Shown here: piece by piece, positions 32,523 to 42,290 of the stretch
Numbering within the stretch: the first letter of the stretch is position 1
Layout: every line of letters starts with the position of its first letter
Assembly: GCF_022605165.1 (NCBI RefSeq)
Contig: NC_063069.1
Location: 4,030,001 to 4,094,000, forward strand
DNA length: 64,000 bases
Direction: 5' to 3'
From: Purpureocillium takamizusanense
Taxonomy: Eukaryota; Ascomycota; Sordariomycetes; Hypocreales; Ophiocordycipitaceae
Translations under genes and position numbers: made by a program
The notes under the pieces: generated by a model
The model's database searches: none
Told to the model about the DNA's origin: nothing
Seen by the model: only the letters and a program-made list of their open reading frames with translations

Positions 32523-33300
32523 ATGAAGTTCACTCCTGTCGCCGCCTCCGTCGCCGCCCTGTGTGGCGTTGCCTCTGCCGCAGTCAAGGGCTTTGACATT
32601 TCGCACTACCAGCCCAATGTCGACTTTGGCAAGGCCTTTGCCGACGGCGCCCGCTTCGTCATGATCAAGGTCCGTTCCGTTCTCACACACACACACAAGC
32701 TGAAGAGCTTGCTTCTTCCAGTCTGAAGTCAACAACCCAGCTGACATCCATGCCCGTCATTAGGCCACCGAGGGCACCACCTACACCGATCCCAGCTTCA
32801 GCTCGCACTACACGGGTGCCACCAAGGCGGGCTTCATCCGCGGTGGCTACCACTTCGCCCGCCCGGCGTCGTCGTCGGGCGCCGCGCAGGCCAAGTACTT
32901 CATCGCCCACGGCGGCGGCTGGTCCAAGGACGGCATCACGCTCCCCGGCATGCTCGACATGGAGTACCAGTCCTCGAGCAGCGCGTGCGGCGGCCTGTCG
33001 CAGAGCGCCATGGTCAGCTGGATCAACGACTTTGTCAACACGTACCACGCCGCCACGAGCGTCTACCCGCTCATCTATACCTCGACCAGCTGGTGGACGC
33101 AGTGCACGGGCAACAGCGCCGCCTTTGGCAGCAAGTGCCCCCTCGTCGTCGCGCGCTATGCGAGCTCCGTCGGCACGCTTCCTGCGGGCTGGGGCTTCTA
33201 CACCTTCTGGCAGTACTCGGATAAGGCGCCCTGGGGTGGTGATGCTGACACCTTTAACGGCGATATCGCTGGGCTCAAGAGGATTGCCAACGCAGGCTAG
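32523..33300 (+). CDS. secreted GH25 muramidase (Chalaropsis-type lysozyme)
   Basis: 227 residues, two exons: 32523-32669 and 32764-33300 (94-bp intron). It cleaves beta-1,4 bonds between N-acetylmuramic acid and N-acetylglucosamine in bacterial peptidoglycan. A signal peptide is seen (MKFTPVAASVAALCGVASA). Catalytic acidic residues fit the family: D25 in GFDISHYQ and the DxE pair D114/E116 in GMLDMEY; FWQYS and the terminal GDADTFNGD motif are also typical. Three Cys remain in the mature part (SSACGG, WTQCTG, SKCPL). The size matches other single-domain fungal GH25 enzymes. It probably acts outside the cell against bacteria, as defence or nutrition. Fungal GH25 genes are widely thought to have a bacterial origin, but the intron and eukaryotic signals show it is fully adapted here. 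Confidence 0.95.
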
Positions 33301-33738
33301 TGACGTGGCATGGGAAGCATGTACATGAATCGGATGAACGGAAGACGCTATGATATTCGATGAGTAGATGGTTGAGAAACATAAAATAAATGAGTGCCAG
33401 CAGACTTTACCTGACATTATGTTGCGTCGCCAGGAATAAGCCCTGTCCGTGTTGGCATGTAAGTGAGCCCCCGGCGTAGCGCGTCCCATCACAGCAGCTC
33501 TAGGGAGTCCAGGCCAGGCCTCGGCAATATCCACTGTAAGCAACTGTAGCGCAAATAACCGACATTGTAGTTGCTACCACACCTTGTTTCGCATCAATAC
33601 CATTCACCGCGCATGCACCCCGACAACATGACGTTCCGTACCAAGTACATACGTTAATCTCACCGTCGAATCTTTCACAGACCTGACGCGATCCGGAACA
33701 CCAACTCCACGGGGGAGAACGGCACACCGTAACACGCC
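33301..33738. other. intergenic
   Basis: About 440 bp between genes in the same orientation; nothing recognisable. Confidence 0.4.
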
Positions 33739-34791
33739 ATGTCCAGCGGCAAGACGCTGCGCTCGCTGGCGCCACTTGTACAGCGCCGCGCATTCAGCTC
33801 ATCACGGCGTCGCCATGCAGCCAGCGGCGCGACCGCATCCGAGGCCGCCTTGCGCATGCTCGACACCTTTGCCGGAGGCGTCTCTATCCGTCGCCAGATC
33901 CTGGACGCCAACCAAGTTCAAAAACTTGCCCTGACGCTCGGCCGTACAACGCTGGGCGACACGGACATTTCCACGCAAGCACCGCGCGCGGGAACGCCCA
34001 TCCCCCCGGGCTACCATCTCGTGTACTTCACGCCGGGTGGCCTCGAGTCGGAGCTCGGCACCGACGGGACGGACCGCACCTTCAACGCTCCCCGGCCCTT
34101 CACCCGGCGCATGTGGGCGGGCGGGCGCATGTCGTGGCCGGATGCGACCGCGTCGGGGCACGCGACGCTGCGGGTCGGCGACGAGGTCGAGGAGCGGACG
34201 CGCCTGGTGAGCGCGACGCCCAAGAAGAGCCGCGGAGGCGGTGAGATGGTGCTCGTCGAGGTGGAAAAGGAACTGTGCGCGCCGAGGGGCTACTCCGTCA
34301 TCGACAGGAGGTCGTGGATCTTCCGGCCCGAGATGGATCCCGCGCATGCGAGCGAGGGCGCATCGTCGCTGACCGGCGAGGTGCCTCGGGCCGCGACGAC
34401 GATACAGGACGTGGCTTCGGACGACGCGAGCGGGTTCCCCGTGCGGCAGCTGCGCTGGTCACCGGTGGGACTGTTTCGCTTCTCGGCGCTGACGTTCAAC
34501 GGGCACAAGATTCACTTCAACGAGGAATGGAGCCAGCGGGTCGAGGGACATCCCGGCCTTGTCGTCCACGGGCCGCTGAACCTCATCAACATTCTCGACT
34601 ACTGGCGCGACGTGCACGGCGCGGGGCTGGAGCCGGCGAGCATCGGCTACCGCGCCATGTCGCCCATATACGCCGGAGAGGCGTATAGCATCAAGACGGA
34701 ACGGGTGGGAGATGAGGAGGGCCAGCGGACGCATCACATTGTTGCTGAGAAGAATGGCACGGTGTGCATGAGAGCAGAGATTGCTACATAG
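33739..34791 (+). CDS. HTD2: mitochondrial hydroxyacyl-thioester dehydratase type 2 (HTD2-like, MaoC hotdog)
   Basis: Intronless, 350 residues. HTD2 dehydrates 3-hydroxyacyl-ACP in mitochondrial type II fatty acid synthesis, the pathway that feeds lipoate production. The N-terminus (MSSGKTLRSLAPLVQRRAFS, rich in Arg and Ser, no acid residues at first) fits a mitochondrial transit peptide. The N-terminal half has the MaoC-like non-catalytic hotdog, with FTRRMWAGGRMSW. The C-terminal half carries the hydratase-2 type catalytic segment (FSALTFNGHKIHFNEEW) followed by GHPGLVVHGPL, which contains the conserved His-Gly-Pro. Relatives include mesaconyl-C4-CoA hydratase-like proteins, so a role in another acyl-CoA route cannot be excluded. 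Confidence 0.85.
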   Translation: MSSGKTLRSLAPLVQRRAFSSSRRRHAASGATASEAALRMLDTFAGGVSIRRQILDANQVQKLALTLGRTTLGDTDISTQAPRAGTPIPPGYHLVYFTPGGLESELGTDGTDRTFNAPRPFTRRMWAGGRMSWPDATASGHATLRVGDEVEERTRLVSATPKKSRGGGEMVLVEVEKELCAPRGYSVIDRRSWIFRPEMDPAHASEGASSLTGEVPRAATTIQDVASDDASGFPVRQLRWSPVGLFRFSALTFNGHKIHFNEEWSQRVEGHPGLVVHGPLNLINILDYWRDVHGAGLEPASIGYRAMSPIYAGEAYSIKTERVGDEEGQRTHHIVAEKNGTVCMRAEIAT

Positions 34792-35524
34792 AGTTTTGAA
34801 TAGACACGGATCCGATAGATTTATTTCTGCTTTGGGTATTTCATGATGTGTTTAATGCGGCATGAGGGACCAGCCGCACCTGCGACCTTGAACGTACTTC
34901 GTCGCCTTGACGGCATTCAAAGTATCGTGAGCCTCAACATGTCACGAGTACCACAAGCGTCTCGACTCTCCAGTCGCAATATGGCCGTATAACTTTGATC
35001 TGATGCGTTATGTAGCCGACATATCCACGTTGTGACAGGCGACATCACATGCAACATGACGTCCAACGCGAAAACCAGTGAATAGTGAACAACTGCTGAA
35101 GCCGGCATCATAGGCTCACGGATTCTGGCATAACTGAAGCGCCAACCGAACTCGGCCGCTTTCTGTTGCGCCGATGCCACCGCTTCTCGGTTATAAGCCA
35201 CTGGTGTGTGGCCCACCACATATAGGAGTCCATCGTCTGGTATATAGCCGAACCCGCCGTCCCCTCCCCCGCATCGACAGCAGTACGGAGACCCCCGGAA
35301 TGACGCCAACACTCAGGCACAACAGGGCCCTGTCTGGTGGCTGCGATTCTAGGTGGTGTGCTCACCCCTGCACGAGCTGCTGCGGGACATGACCGACGCC
35401 GGAGGGCCATTCACTACAAAAAGACATAGAGTGCAGTATACACACACGGGCATCTGGGATTGACACTGCGGGCGATTCACCAGCCTCGCATTGACCCGGT
35501 CTGGACGGCGCAAGACAAACAATC
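34792..35524. other. intergenic, promoter of ligase gene
   Basis: About 730 bp; GGTATATAG near 35238 could be a TATA box, which would give a leader of about 250 nt. No gene supported. Confidence 0.35.
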
Positions 35525-37226
35525 ATGGTTTTGCAAAGGGCTTCGCATGGACTACTCAAGTCCACTGCCAAGGTACGCCATCCAGGAATCCCACTGTGAC
35601 CTTTGACTTGAGTCCATGTTCACATCTATTCGCATCACAGGCCTTGCCGAGGCAGCAGTATCATCGGGTCCGATGGCTGAGCATCCACGAGTATCAGTCG
35701 CACAAGCTTCTCAGCGAGGTGCCGCCCTCCCTATTGAGTCCTTACATGTTTTCTTATCCAAGCCCAAGCCTCTAACGCAGTGATGTAGTTTGGTGCGCCT
35801 GTCCCCAAAGGTCGGCTCGTCCGCACGCCTGACGAGGCGCGCTCCGCTGTCCGCGAGCTTGGTGAGCTTTTGCGTCTACCACCTATTCTTTGCCCTTCCT
35901 TGCCTGGTGCCATGTCTCGCACGCTGACAGATCGCCACGCCAGGACCGAGCTTCATCAAGGCACAGGTCCTCGACGGAGGCCGTGCCGAGGGTGTATTTG
36001 GCAACGGCGTCCAGGGCGGCGTCCAGGCCGTCCGCGACCCCGACGAGGCCGCCGCGCTGGCATCCAAGATGCTCGGCCAGCGCCTGCGCACGAGGCGCTC
36101 GCCCAAGGAAGGCCACGCCGTGAACGAGCTCTACGTGGCCGAGACGGTGCACTTTGACGCCGAGTGGTATCTCGCCATGACAATCGACCGCAACAACTAT
36201 GCGCCCGCCATCATCATCTCGAAAAAGGGCGGCGGCAAGGACATTGACGTGATCGCCAAGGAGCACCCGGAGAGCATCCACACCTTCAATTTCGGTCTGA
36301 CCAAAGGCATCACCCCAGCGCTCGTTTCCGAAATCGCAGACAAGGTCGGCCTGTCGACCTCCGAGACGGAGAGCCTCGCGCCCATCCTCTCGTCCATGCA
36401 CCAGATCTTCTCGCAAAAGGACGGCACGCTGCTCGAGGTCAACCCCCTCGCGCGCGCGCCCGACGGCTCCCTCACCTGCCTCGACGCGACGTTTGCGTTT
36501 GACAACTCGGCCGCCCACCGGCAGCGCGAGCTGTTCGCGCTGCGCGACCGCACGCAGGAGGTGGCCGACGAGCTCGAGGCGGAGAGCCACGGGCTGCTGT
36601 ACGTCAGGATGGACGGTGACATTGGCAACGTGGTCAATGGCGCGGGCCTCGCCATGGCGACAAACGACGCCATCGGGCACCACGGCGGCGCCAACTCCAA
36701 CTTTCTCGATGCCGGCGGCAAGGCGACCAAGGAGACGATGCAGCAGGCGTTTGGCATCATCACGCGGGACCCGCGCGTCAAGGCCATCCTGGTCAACATT
36801 TACGGAGGTGAGTCGGGGGAAAGCCGTGTGTGTGTGTGTGCGCGCGCGCGCGCGTGTATGTGTGCGGAAGTTTGCTGACGTGGTGTTCGTGCACAAGGCC
36901 TGACGAGGTGCGACATGATTGCCGAGTCCATCATCGACGCGAGCAAGGAGCTGGACATTCGCGTGCCCATGGTGGTGAGACTGCAGGGCACGAATTCTGC
37001 CGAGGGCCTCGAGATGGTACGTTGAGCACCCATCCGGTCAATGCCACGAGCTTATGCCCCCATGTTCCCCCCTTCCATTCGTTCCGTTCACTACGAACAT
37101 AAACGTACAGGCATGAAAGAAGAGACTGACGCATAGCAGCTGGCGCAGGCCAACCTAGGCCTGCATGTTGAGTCGGACTTTGGGCGGGCGGCTCAGCGAG
37201 TCGTCGAGCTGGCCAGGGCAGCTTGA
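35525..37226 (+). CDS. LSC2: succinyl-CoA ligase beta subunit, divergent form
   Basis: 422 residues from six exons: 35525-35572, 35641-35718, 35789-35861, 35944-36807, 36898-37016 and 37140-37226. The TCA cycle enzyme joins succinate and CoA with ATP or GTP; the beta subunit carries the ATP-grasp nucleotide site. The N-terminus looks like a mitochondrial presequence, then [12 protein letters not shown] opens the ATP-grasp domain. Other family blocks are [39 protein letters not shown] and VVRLQGTN. It departs from canonical sequences in places: the usual GGRGKG loop reads GGRAEG (residues ~78-83) and VSSSQGG reads IISKKGGG. This suggests a paralogue with changed specificity or a diverged lineage. 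The last junction has two possible acceptors three bases apart (adding one Gln). Intron 4 holds a (GT)n(GC)n tract. Confidence 0.9.
36826..36864. repeat. alternating GT/GC tract in ligase intron 4
   Basis: Purine-pyrimidine alternating run (GT then GC then GT) inside the intron that follows exon 4; sequence of this kind can adopt Z-DNA. Confidence 0.8.
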
Positions 37227-37847
37227 CGGTACATGTACCTCGACTGATTCCTCATTGATATGAAGCACGTGTCTACTTGTTGCTGCTAGACCATAGAAGT
37301 GGAAGCCGTCTTTTGTCTTTTGTCGTGTGTACGCACACTCGTATACTAAGTTAGTTAGTACGTAGCAACGTTCGATATTAGGCTGAGATGGGGGGAACCC
37401 TAGACGCGCTTACAACTTGCAAGCCCCATCCATCCATGGTGACCAAACTAAAGTTGACTTTTAACTCGTGTGTTTTGGACCCAGCGGCGGAGTTTCTCCA
37501 GGTTAGGTATTTGTCCGCCCATCGACTACTGTGAGTATGAGGCCCCTCCTCCATTGAATTTCTTGGCTACGGGTTGCTGCTGCAGGTAGTGCTTCAGCGG
37601 TGGAGGCGCGAGACAGCCCCATCCGTTCTGCCAAGTGTACCTATCCCTACTGGCGCCCGCTAACTAACAAGTTAGTAACTTGGATGGTAGTGGTCTGGTG
37701 TGCCCGTTTCCCATCCCGCCACTGTATTTCCTATTTAATCTCAGTGGACAAGCTCGGCCGACTATGTTGTGCGTGAGTTCAACAACACACCAGACACGTC
37801 GTCACCACCGCTACTCACCCTCACTCTCACCCTCACCCTCACCCTCG

Positions 37848-37890
<43 letters not shown>

Positions 37891-37957
37891 CTTCACGCCC
37901 GCGTTCACCTACAACATCCCACCCCGGAGGCCGCCCTCATCGCACTTGTCACTCATC
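37227..37957. other. intergenic, leader of acetyltransferase gene
   Basis: About 730 bp. The right end carries the CCCTCA hexamer array at 37815-37894. No other gene supported. Confidence 0.4.
37815..37894. repeat. (CCCTCA)n hexanucleotide repeat
   Basis: About thirteen imperfect six-base units ending about 65 bp before the acetyltransferase ATG. The unit is a multiple of three and is in frame with the gene, so the frame is open from 37769 and would encode a Thr-Leu dipeptide run if translated; it is more likely leader sequence. Confidence 0.8.
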
Positions 37958-38841
37958 ATGGCGAGCAAGGAAAAGGACCCCGCGACGATAGAGTATGCCA
38001 AGGCGCTCGCCAACACGCCGTGGTGCGATGACTACGAGAAGATGATCTCCGGCGTGCTGTGAGACTCCCTGTGCTATCCCGTTCATGTTCCGGCCCCCTC
38101 ATGCGCCTTGCCGTGCGCCCCGAAGCATGACCGTAATGCTGAGATTCTCTTCTCCCTCACACGCGCAGGTACAACTGCCTGGCTCCCGAGCTCGTCGACG
38201 GGCGCTTCCGCGCGCGCCGCCTCATGCACAAGTACAACACGCACTTTCCCGACGACGCAACGCCGCAGTCCCTCGGCGACGACCGCGAAGCCATGCTTAG
38301 AGCCATGTTCGGCCGCGTCGGCAAGGAGCCGTTTATTGAGCCGCCGCTCAACATTGACTACGGCTGCAACATTAGCATTGGCGACAATTTCTACTCCAAC
38401 TTCAAGTGCGTCGTCCCCTTCTCTACCCCCTCTAAAATTGTCCCCCTCCCGTGTTGGGGGGGTGAATGAGGCACTGCCTCCGGACTCGGCGAAAAACAAG
38501 TCAAGCTGACGACTGGACCGGCCAGCCTCGTCATCCTCGACTGCGGCATGGTCAAGATTGGCAACCGCGTTCTCTTCGGGCCCTTTGTCTCCATCTTCGC
38601 CGCCACGCACGAGACGGGTGTGCAGTCGCGCCGCGACGGTGTCGAGTACGCGAGCTTCGTCACCATTGGCGACGACTGCTGGATCGGCGGGAACACGACC
38701 ATCATGCCTGGCGTGACGATTGGCAAGGGCTGCACCATCGGCGCGGGCAGCGTCGTGACCAGGAGCATCCCCGACTTTTCCGTAGCCATCGGCTCGCCGG
38801 CCAAGGTGGTGAAGGCGGTTGAGCCCGTGTCGGACTTGTGA
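37958..38841 (+). CDS. maltose/galactoside O-acetyltransferase (hexapeptide-repeat)
   Basis: 217 residues, three exons: 37958-38058, 38169-38405 and 38526-38841 (introns 110 and 120 bp). It transfers an acetyl group from acetyl-CoA to a sugar hydroxyl. The N-terminal maltose acetyltransferase domain is seen (PWCDDYEKMISG, YNCLAPELVDGR). The left-handed beta-helix follows with hexapeptide repeats (ISIGDNF, VKIGNRVLFGP, VTIGDDCWIGGNTTIMPG, VTIGKGCTIGAGSVV), and the catalytic His is in AATHETG. The end, VAIGSPAKVVK, is the usual family C-terminus. Cytosolic, normally a trimer. The sugar accepted is not known in fungi. Confidence 0.93.
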
Positions 38842-39206
38842 GGAGCATTTGATGAATGATGGCGTACCAGCTATTGGTGTCATGTACGAGATACACTGGC
38901 ATTATTCTGGACTCTCATCGGCGATATACAAAGACTCTGTGAGCAAGAGCATTAAGACGAGTTGCATTTGCATTAAACATATGAATAGACGACGCCATAC
39001 TCCTTTCCCAATGACCTGGTCACTTCCAAAGATGGCGGCTTGTCCTCAAGAACCCCGTCTAATAACCCATGTCAAGCACTACTCCATCTTCACAACTGGA
39101 GTCATGTTTCTTCATTTGATCGCAGCACTGCTCCCATGCGGTTCATGACGCGAATCTCTCAGCATCAACCCAATGACCCAACACGACGGCCAGATACCAC
39201 TGTCCC
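38842..39206. other. convergent 3' region
   Basis: About 365 bp between two convergent stop codons; nothing further is seen. Confidence 0.5.
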
Positions 39207-41057
39207 TCAGTCCCGTTTCTTGTCGATGCGCGGAAACAGTAGCCAGACGACCAGCATCGTCGCCAGCAGCGCCAGGATGATGGGCTGCAGCACGCGGACG
39301 CCCGACGACTGCGCGAGCAGGCCGATAAGGAAGGGCAGCAGCGCCGCGCCGCAGCCGCCAAACGCCGCCGCGAAGCCAATCACCACAACGTGCTGGTGCC
39401 GCGGCAGCAACTTGCTGGCGACGAGGACCGCGTTGGGGAACATGGGCCCCAGGAAGAAGCCTTGGAAGGCGACGGCCACGGCCGAGACGTAGAACTGCGG
39501 GACGAGCCAGAAGATGAGCTCCAGAGCCATGACAGCCCCTATGTAGCACTGGATGAACGTAAGTCAGCTCCCCATCTTGTGCCAACTTCGGTGAGCCCTT
39601 TGGGATAGACGCCGCCCTTACCGCTGTGGACACCTTGACGCCGATCCGGGGCGTCACAAACCCCAAGACAGCGCGCCCGAGGGTGATACCGAGCCAGAAC
39701 CCCACGGCGGACATACCGCTCGCAAAATCCTCGCCGTGGCGTACGCGCAGCATGAAGGTGACGATCCAGCCCCCCAGGGCCACCTCGGCACCCACGTAGC
39801 AAAGGAGAAACACGGCGGCGACCCAGCACACGCGGGAGGCGGGCTTCTGGAAGAGCGCCTCGATGAGCTTGCTGTTGCTGTCGGCCTCGCTCTCCTGGTA
39901 CACGCTGCGATAAGTGGCCCCGTTGGAGTCCCAGAAGGCCGAGGCCAGGACGGCAAGCTCGATGCCAGCGAGGCCAATCTATAGTTCCATGACGCAGGGT
40001 CAGCACTGCCGTGTTTATTATCGCGACGCATCGGCCCCTAGACTCAGAAGGGGGGGTCTCCGCACCATGATGTAGTAAAAGGTATACCAAGGCAGGTTCG
40101 CCTTGGTAATCAGCGTCGTCGCAACCAGCGGGCTCACCACACCGCCCACGCCGTACAGCGCGTGCAGGAACCCCAGCAGCTCGCTCGAGTTGGCGAGGTT
40201 CCCGACCCAGGCGTTCCAGGCCGCGTCCGCGACGCCGTTTCCGAAGCCGGCGAGGATGAAGGCGAAGACGAGGACAATGTACGGTGGGTGCGCGGCGATG
40301 ACGGCGTAGGCGGCGAGGTGGCTCGACGCGCAGATGAGGGCGACGCCGCGCTGGCCGAACTTGTGGTGCAGCGTGTTGTTGAGCAGCGCGGAGGCGACGT
40401 ACCCGATGAAGGGAGAGAGGAAGACGAGGGAGACGACGATGTATGTGAGGTCATAGTATTTCTCGAGCTGCCTGTTGTTAGCCACCGTCGCGCAGCCCGG
40501 CTGTCACCATGTGTTGATCTCATCAACGTTCAGCACCTACATAGGGAATCAGGGGCTATGTTGTCCTCGAGTCAGCAACATCGACCTCCGTATATCATAG
40601 GCCAAGGCAACGAACGGCGCCGCCTTGGGTCAGGGGCACTCACTCCATAGGCCGAGTCGTTGGCGCCCATGACAAGAAAGCACCAGAAAGCAGCGCCGAG
40701 GCGGTATGAGTTGCGTCGGGGTTCGTTCCACGTCTCGGCCACGCTTATGGGCGGCGATGGGGACGGCTCCGAACCGCCCAGCTCGCCGAGCAAACCCCTG
40801 CCGTCCGACGACGAGCCAAAATCGCCACGGTCACTACCTCCCGCCCGCTGCTTGCGTCCCACATGGCGCTGCGTTTCGCTGTTGCTGTCCCCAAGCTGTT
40901 TGGCCGCTGGAGCAGGGTGGCCGGGAAAGTCGTCGACGGACTGGAGCTCAATGGTGGCCGTCGAGGTTGCCGAGCAAGAAGCCATGTCTGCAGATGCTGC
41001 TGGTGATGGTGCTGCTGGTTTCTCCGCAGACGGAGGCGTTTCGGCCGATGCCTTCAT
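39207..41057 (-). CDS. MFS transporter, BSC6/FucP-like, with 15-nt microexon
   Basis: 509 residues from five exons: 41057-40644, 40555-40541, 40467-40066, 39978-39622 and 39548-39207 (introns 88, 73, 87 and 73 bp, all phase 0). A hydrophilic N-terminus of about 120 residues is followed by about twelve membrane segments. The second exon is only 15 nt and encodes PLIPY; it joins DSAYG to LEKYYDLTYIVVSLVFLSP, which restores the family's conserved first loop. Further family marks are HHKFGQRGVALICASSH and GFGNGVADAAWNAWVGN. The relatives are poorly characterised fungal carriers resembling yeast BSC6; a sugar or small-molecule substrate is likely but unknown. Start at 41057 is the first ATG; 40985 is an alternative. 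Confidence 0.9.
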
Positions 41058-42290
41058 ACACGGCCGGGTAGTGTTGGTCAGACTGATGCTCGTGGCTGCA
41101 ATATTGTCTTATTTGGTGGTCTTTACCTCGACTATCCCAGCTCGAATCGATGTAGGATATGGGTAATGAGATGTTGATATCTCTGTCCTTGAGCTGCGCT
41201 TGCCACGACAGTTAAGATCAATGATAGATCAAAGACGAGACACAACCGAGATGAAATGGTGGTGGGAGGTGGTGGCTTGTAGTGGCCTCGGCTCGACTAC
41301 CGAGGATCGACGCTTTCCCGGCATGAGTCAACGGGACTTCATCAATGTACATATGAAATAGATCATGTCTGCAAAAGAACAGACATTCCTCAGGGCATCA
41401 TTTCAATCGGGGGTCAGAAAGGGACGGTTGTTGCTCCGATGAGACCGAAAGGGAATCACCGCCATCTCCTGGACCCCGTGACGGCATGTCGGACCGACGG
41501 GCCACGCGAAAGGGCGGACCGCATCTCCACCGACAACAACCGGTTTGGCCACATGAAGACCACGTCTACAGGTTCAACTAGCAGGGGGGATTTCTCGGCT
41601 GGAAGCGGGAGAGGCGGCGCCGGACCCCAGTTGAGTCCCAGTTGAGTCGCATTTGAGTCGCATTTGAGTCGCATTGATCTTGGGGGTGATGGACGGGGGA
41701 TACGATCATACGAGCAGGCCACAGGGCTTGCCTGGATGGTTGTGCTTTCATCAATGCTCATCAACAAGGTCTCCATCCGCTCATCCTTGCGTCAACCTTG
41801 GCGGACGGAGCCAAGAAGGGCGCGGCGGCCACCCGAAGCTGCCCGAGCGCTGACCACACATACCACGTCCATTAATGCGGAGGTTTCCTATTCCAGCAGG
41901 GCAGGCAAAGCCGACGACGGAATTCGTCCTTTGCCATGACAAACGTGTCCCAACGTGGAGACGCTTCAGCCCTGCTTCGACCACGCCATCGTCGACTGGC
42001 GTCTGGTCGGAGACTCGGAGGCGGGTGCCGCTAGTTCTCGTCTCGCCCCTTCAATTCTTACTTTGGCCAAGACTCGAGCTTATTTCTCCACGCTCCGACA
42101 AGGCGGAGATTCCGCATTTGGACAAATCCTCATTCACAAATCCTGGCTCGCCGACGTTTCTCGCAACGTGTGCTATAAATACTTTTAGTAGTCTAGAATA
42201 CGCTATTGCTCCCACCGGGAATGGCGGCACCCCGATCGGGTAAGGCGCCCTTGCCGCTATTCGACCCCCGCCCCTACGGTGCCCCTCTAT
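41058..42290. other. intergenic flank before the RIP block; short tandem repeat
   Basis: Normal base composition. At 41632-41674 there are three to four copies of a 12-bp unit (TTTGAGTCGCAT). Only the MFS promoter is expected here. Confidence 0.5.

Noticed and set aside
32683..33543. 286-codon minus-strand frame opposite the lysozyme
   Set aside because: Antisense to a GH25 exon with intact catalytic motifs; Arg/Ala-rich shadow.
35883..36896. 337-codon minus-strand open frame opposite the ligase gene
   Set aside because: Shadow of ligase exon 4; low-complexity start from the GT/GC tract and no family resemblance.
37815..37894. Telomere-like repeat
   Set aside because: The unit is CCCTCA, not the fungal telomere CCCTAA, and it sits inside a gene leader, so it is an ordinary microsatellite.
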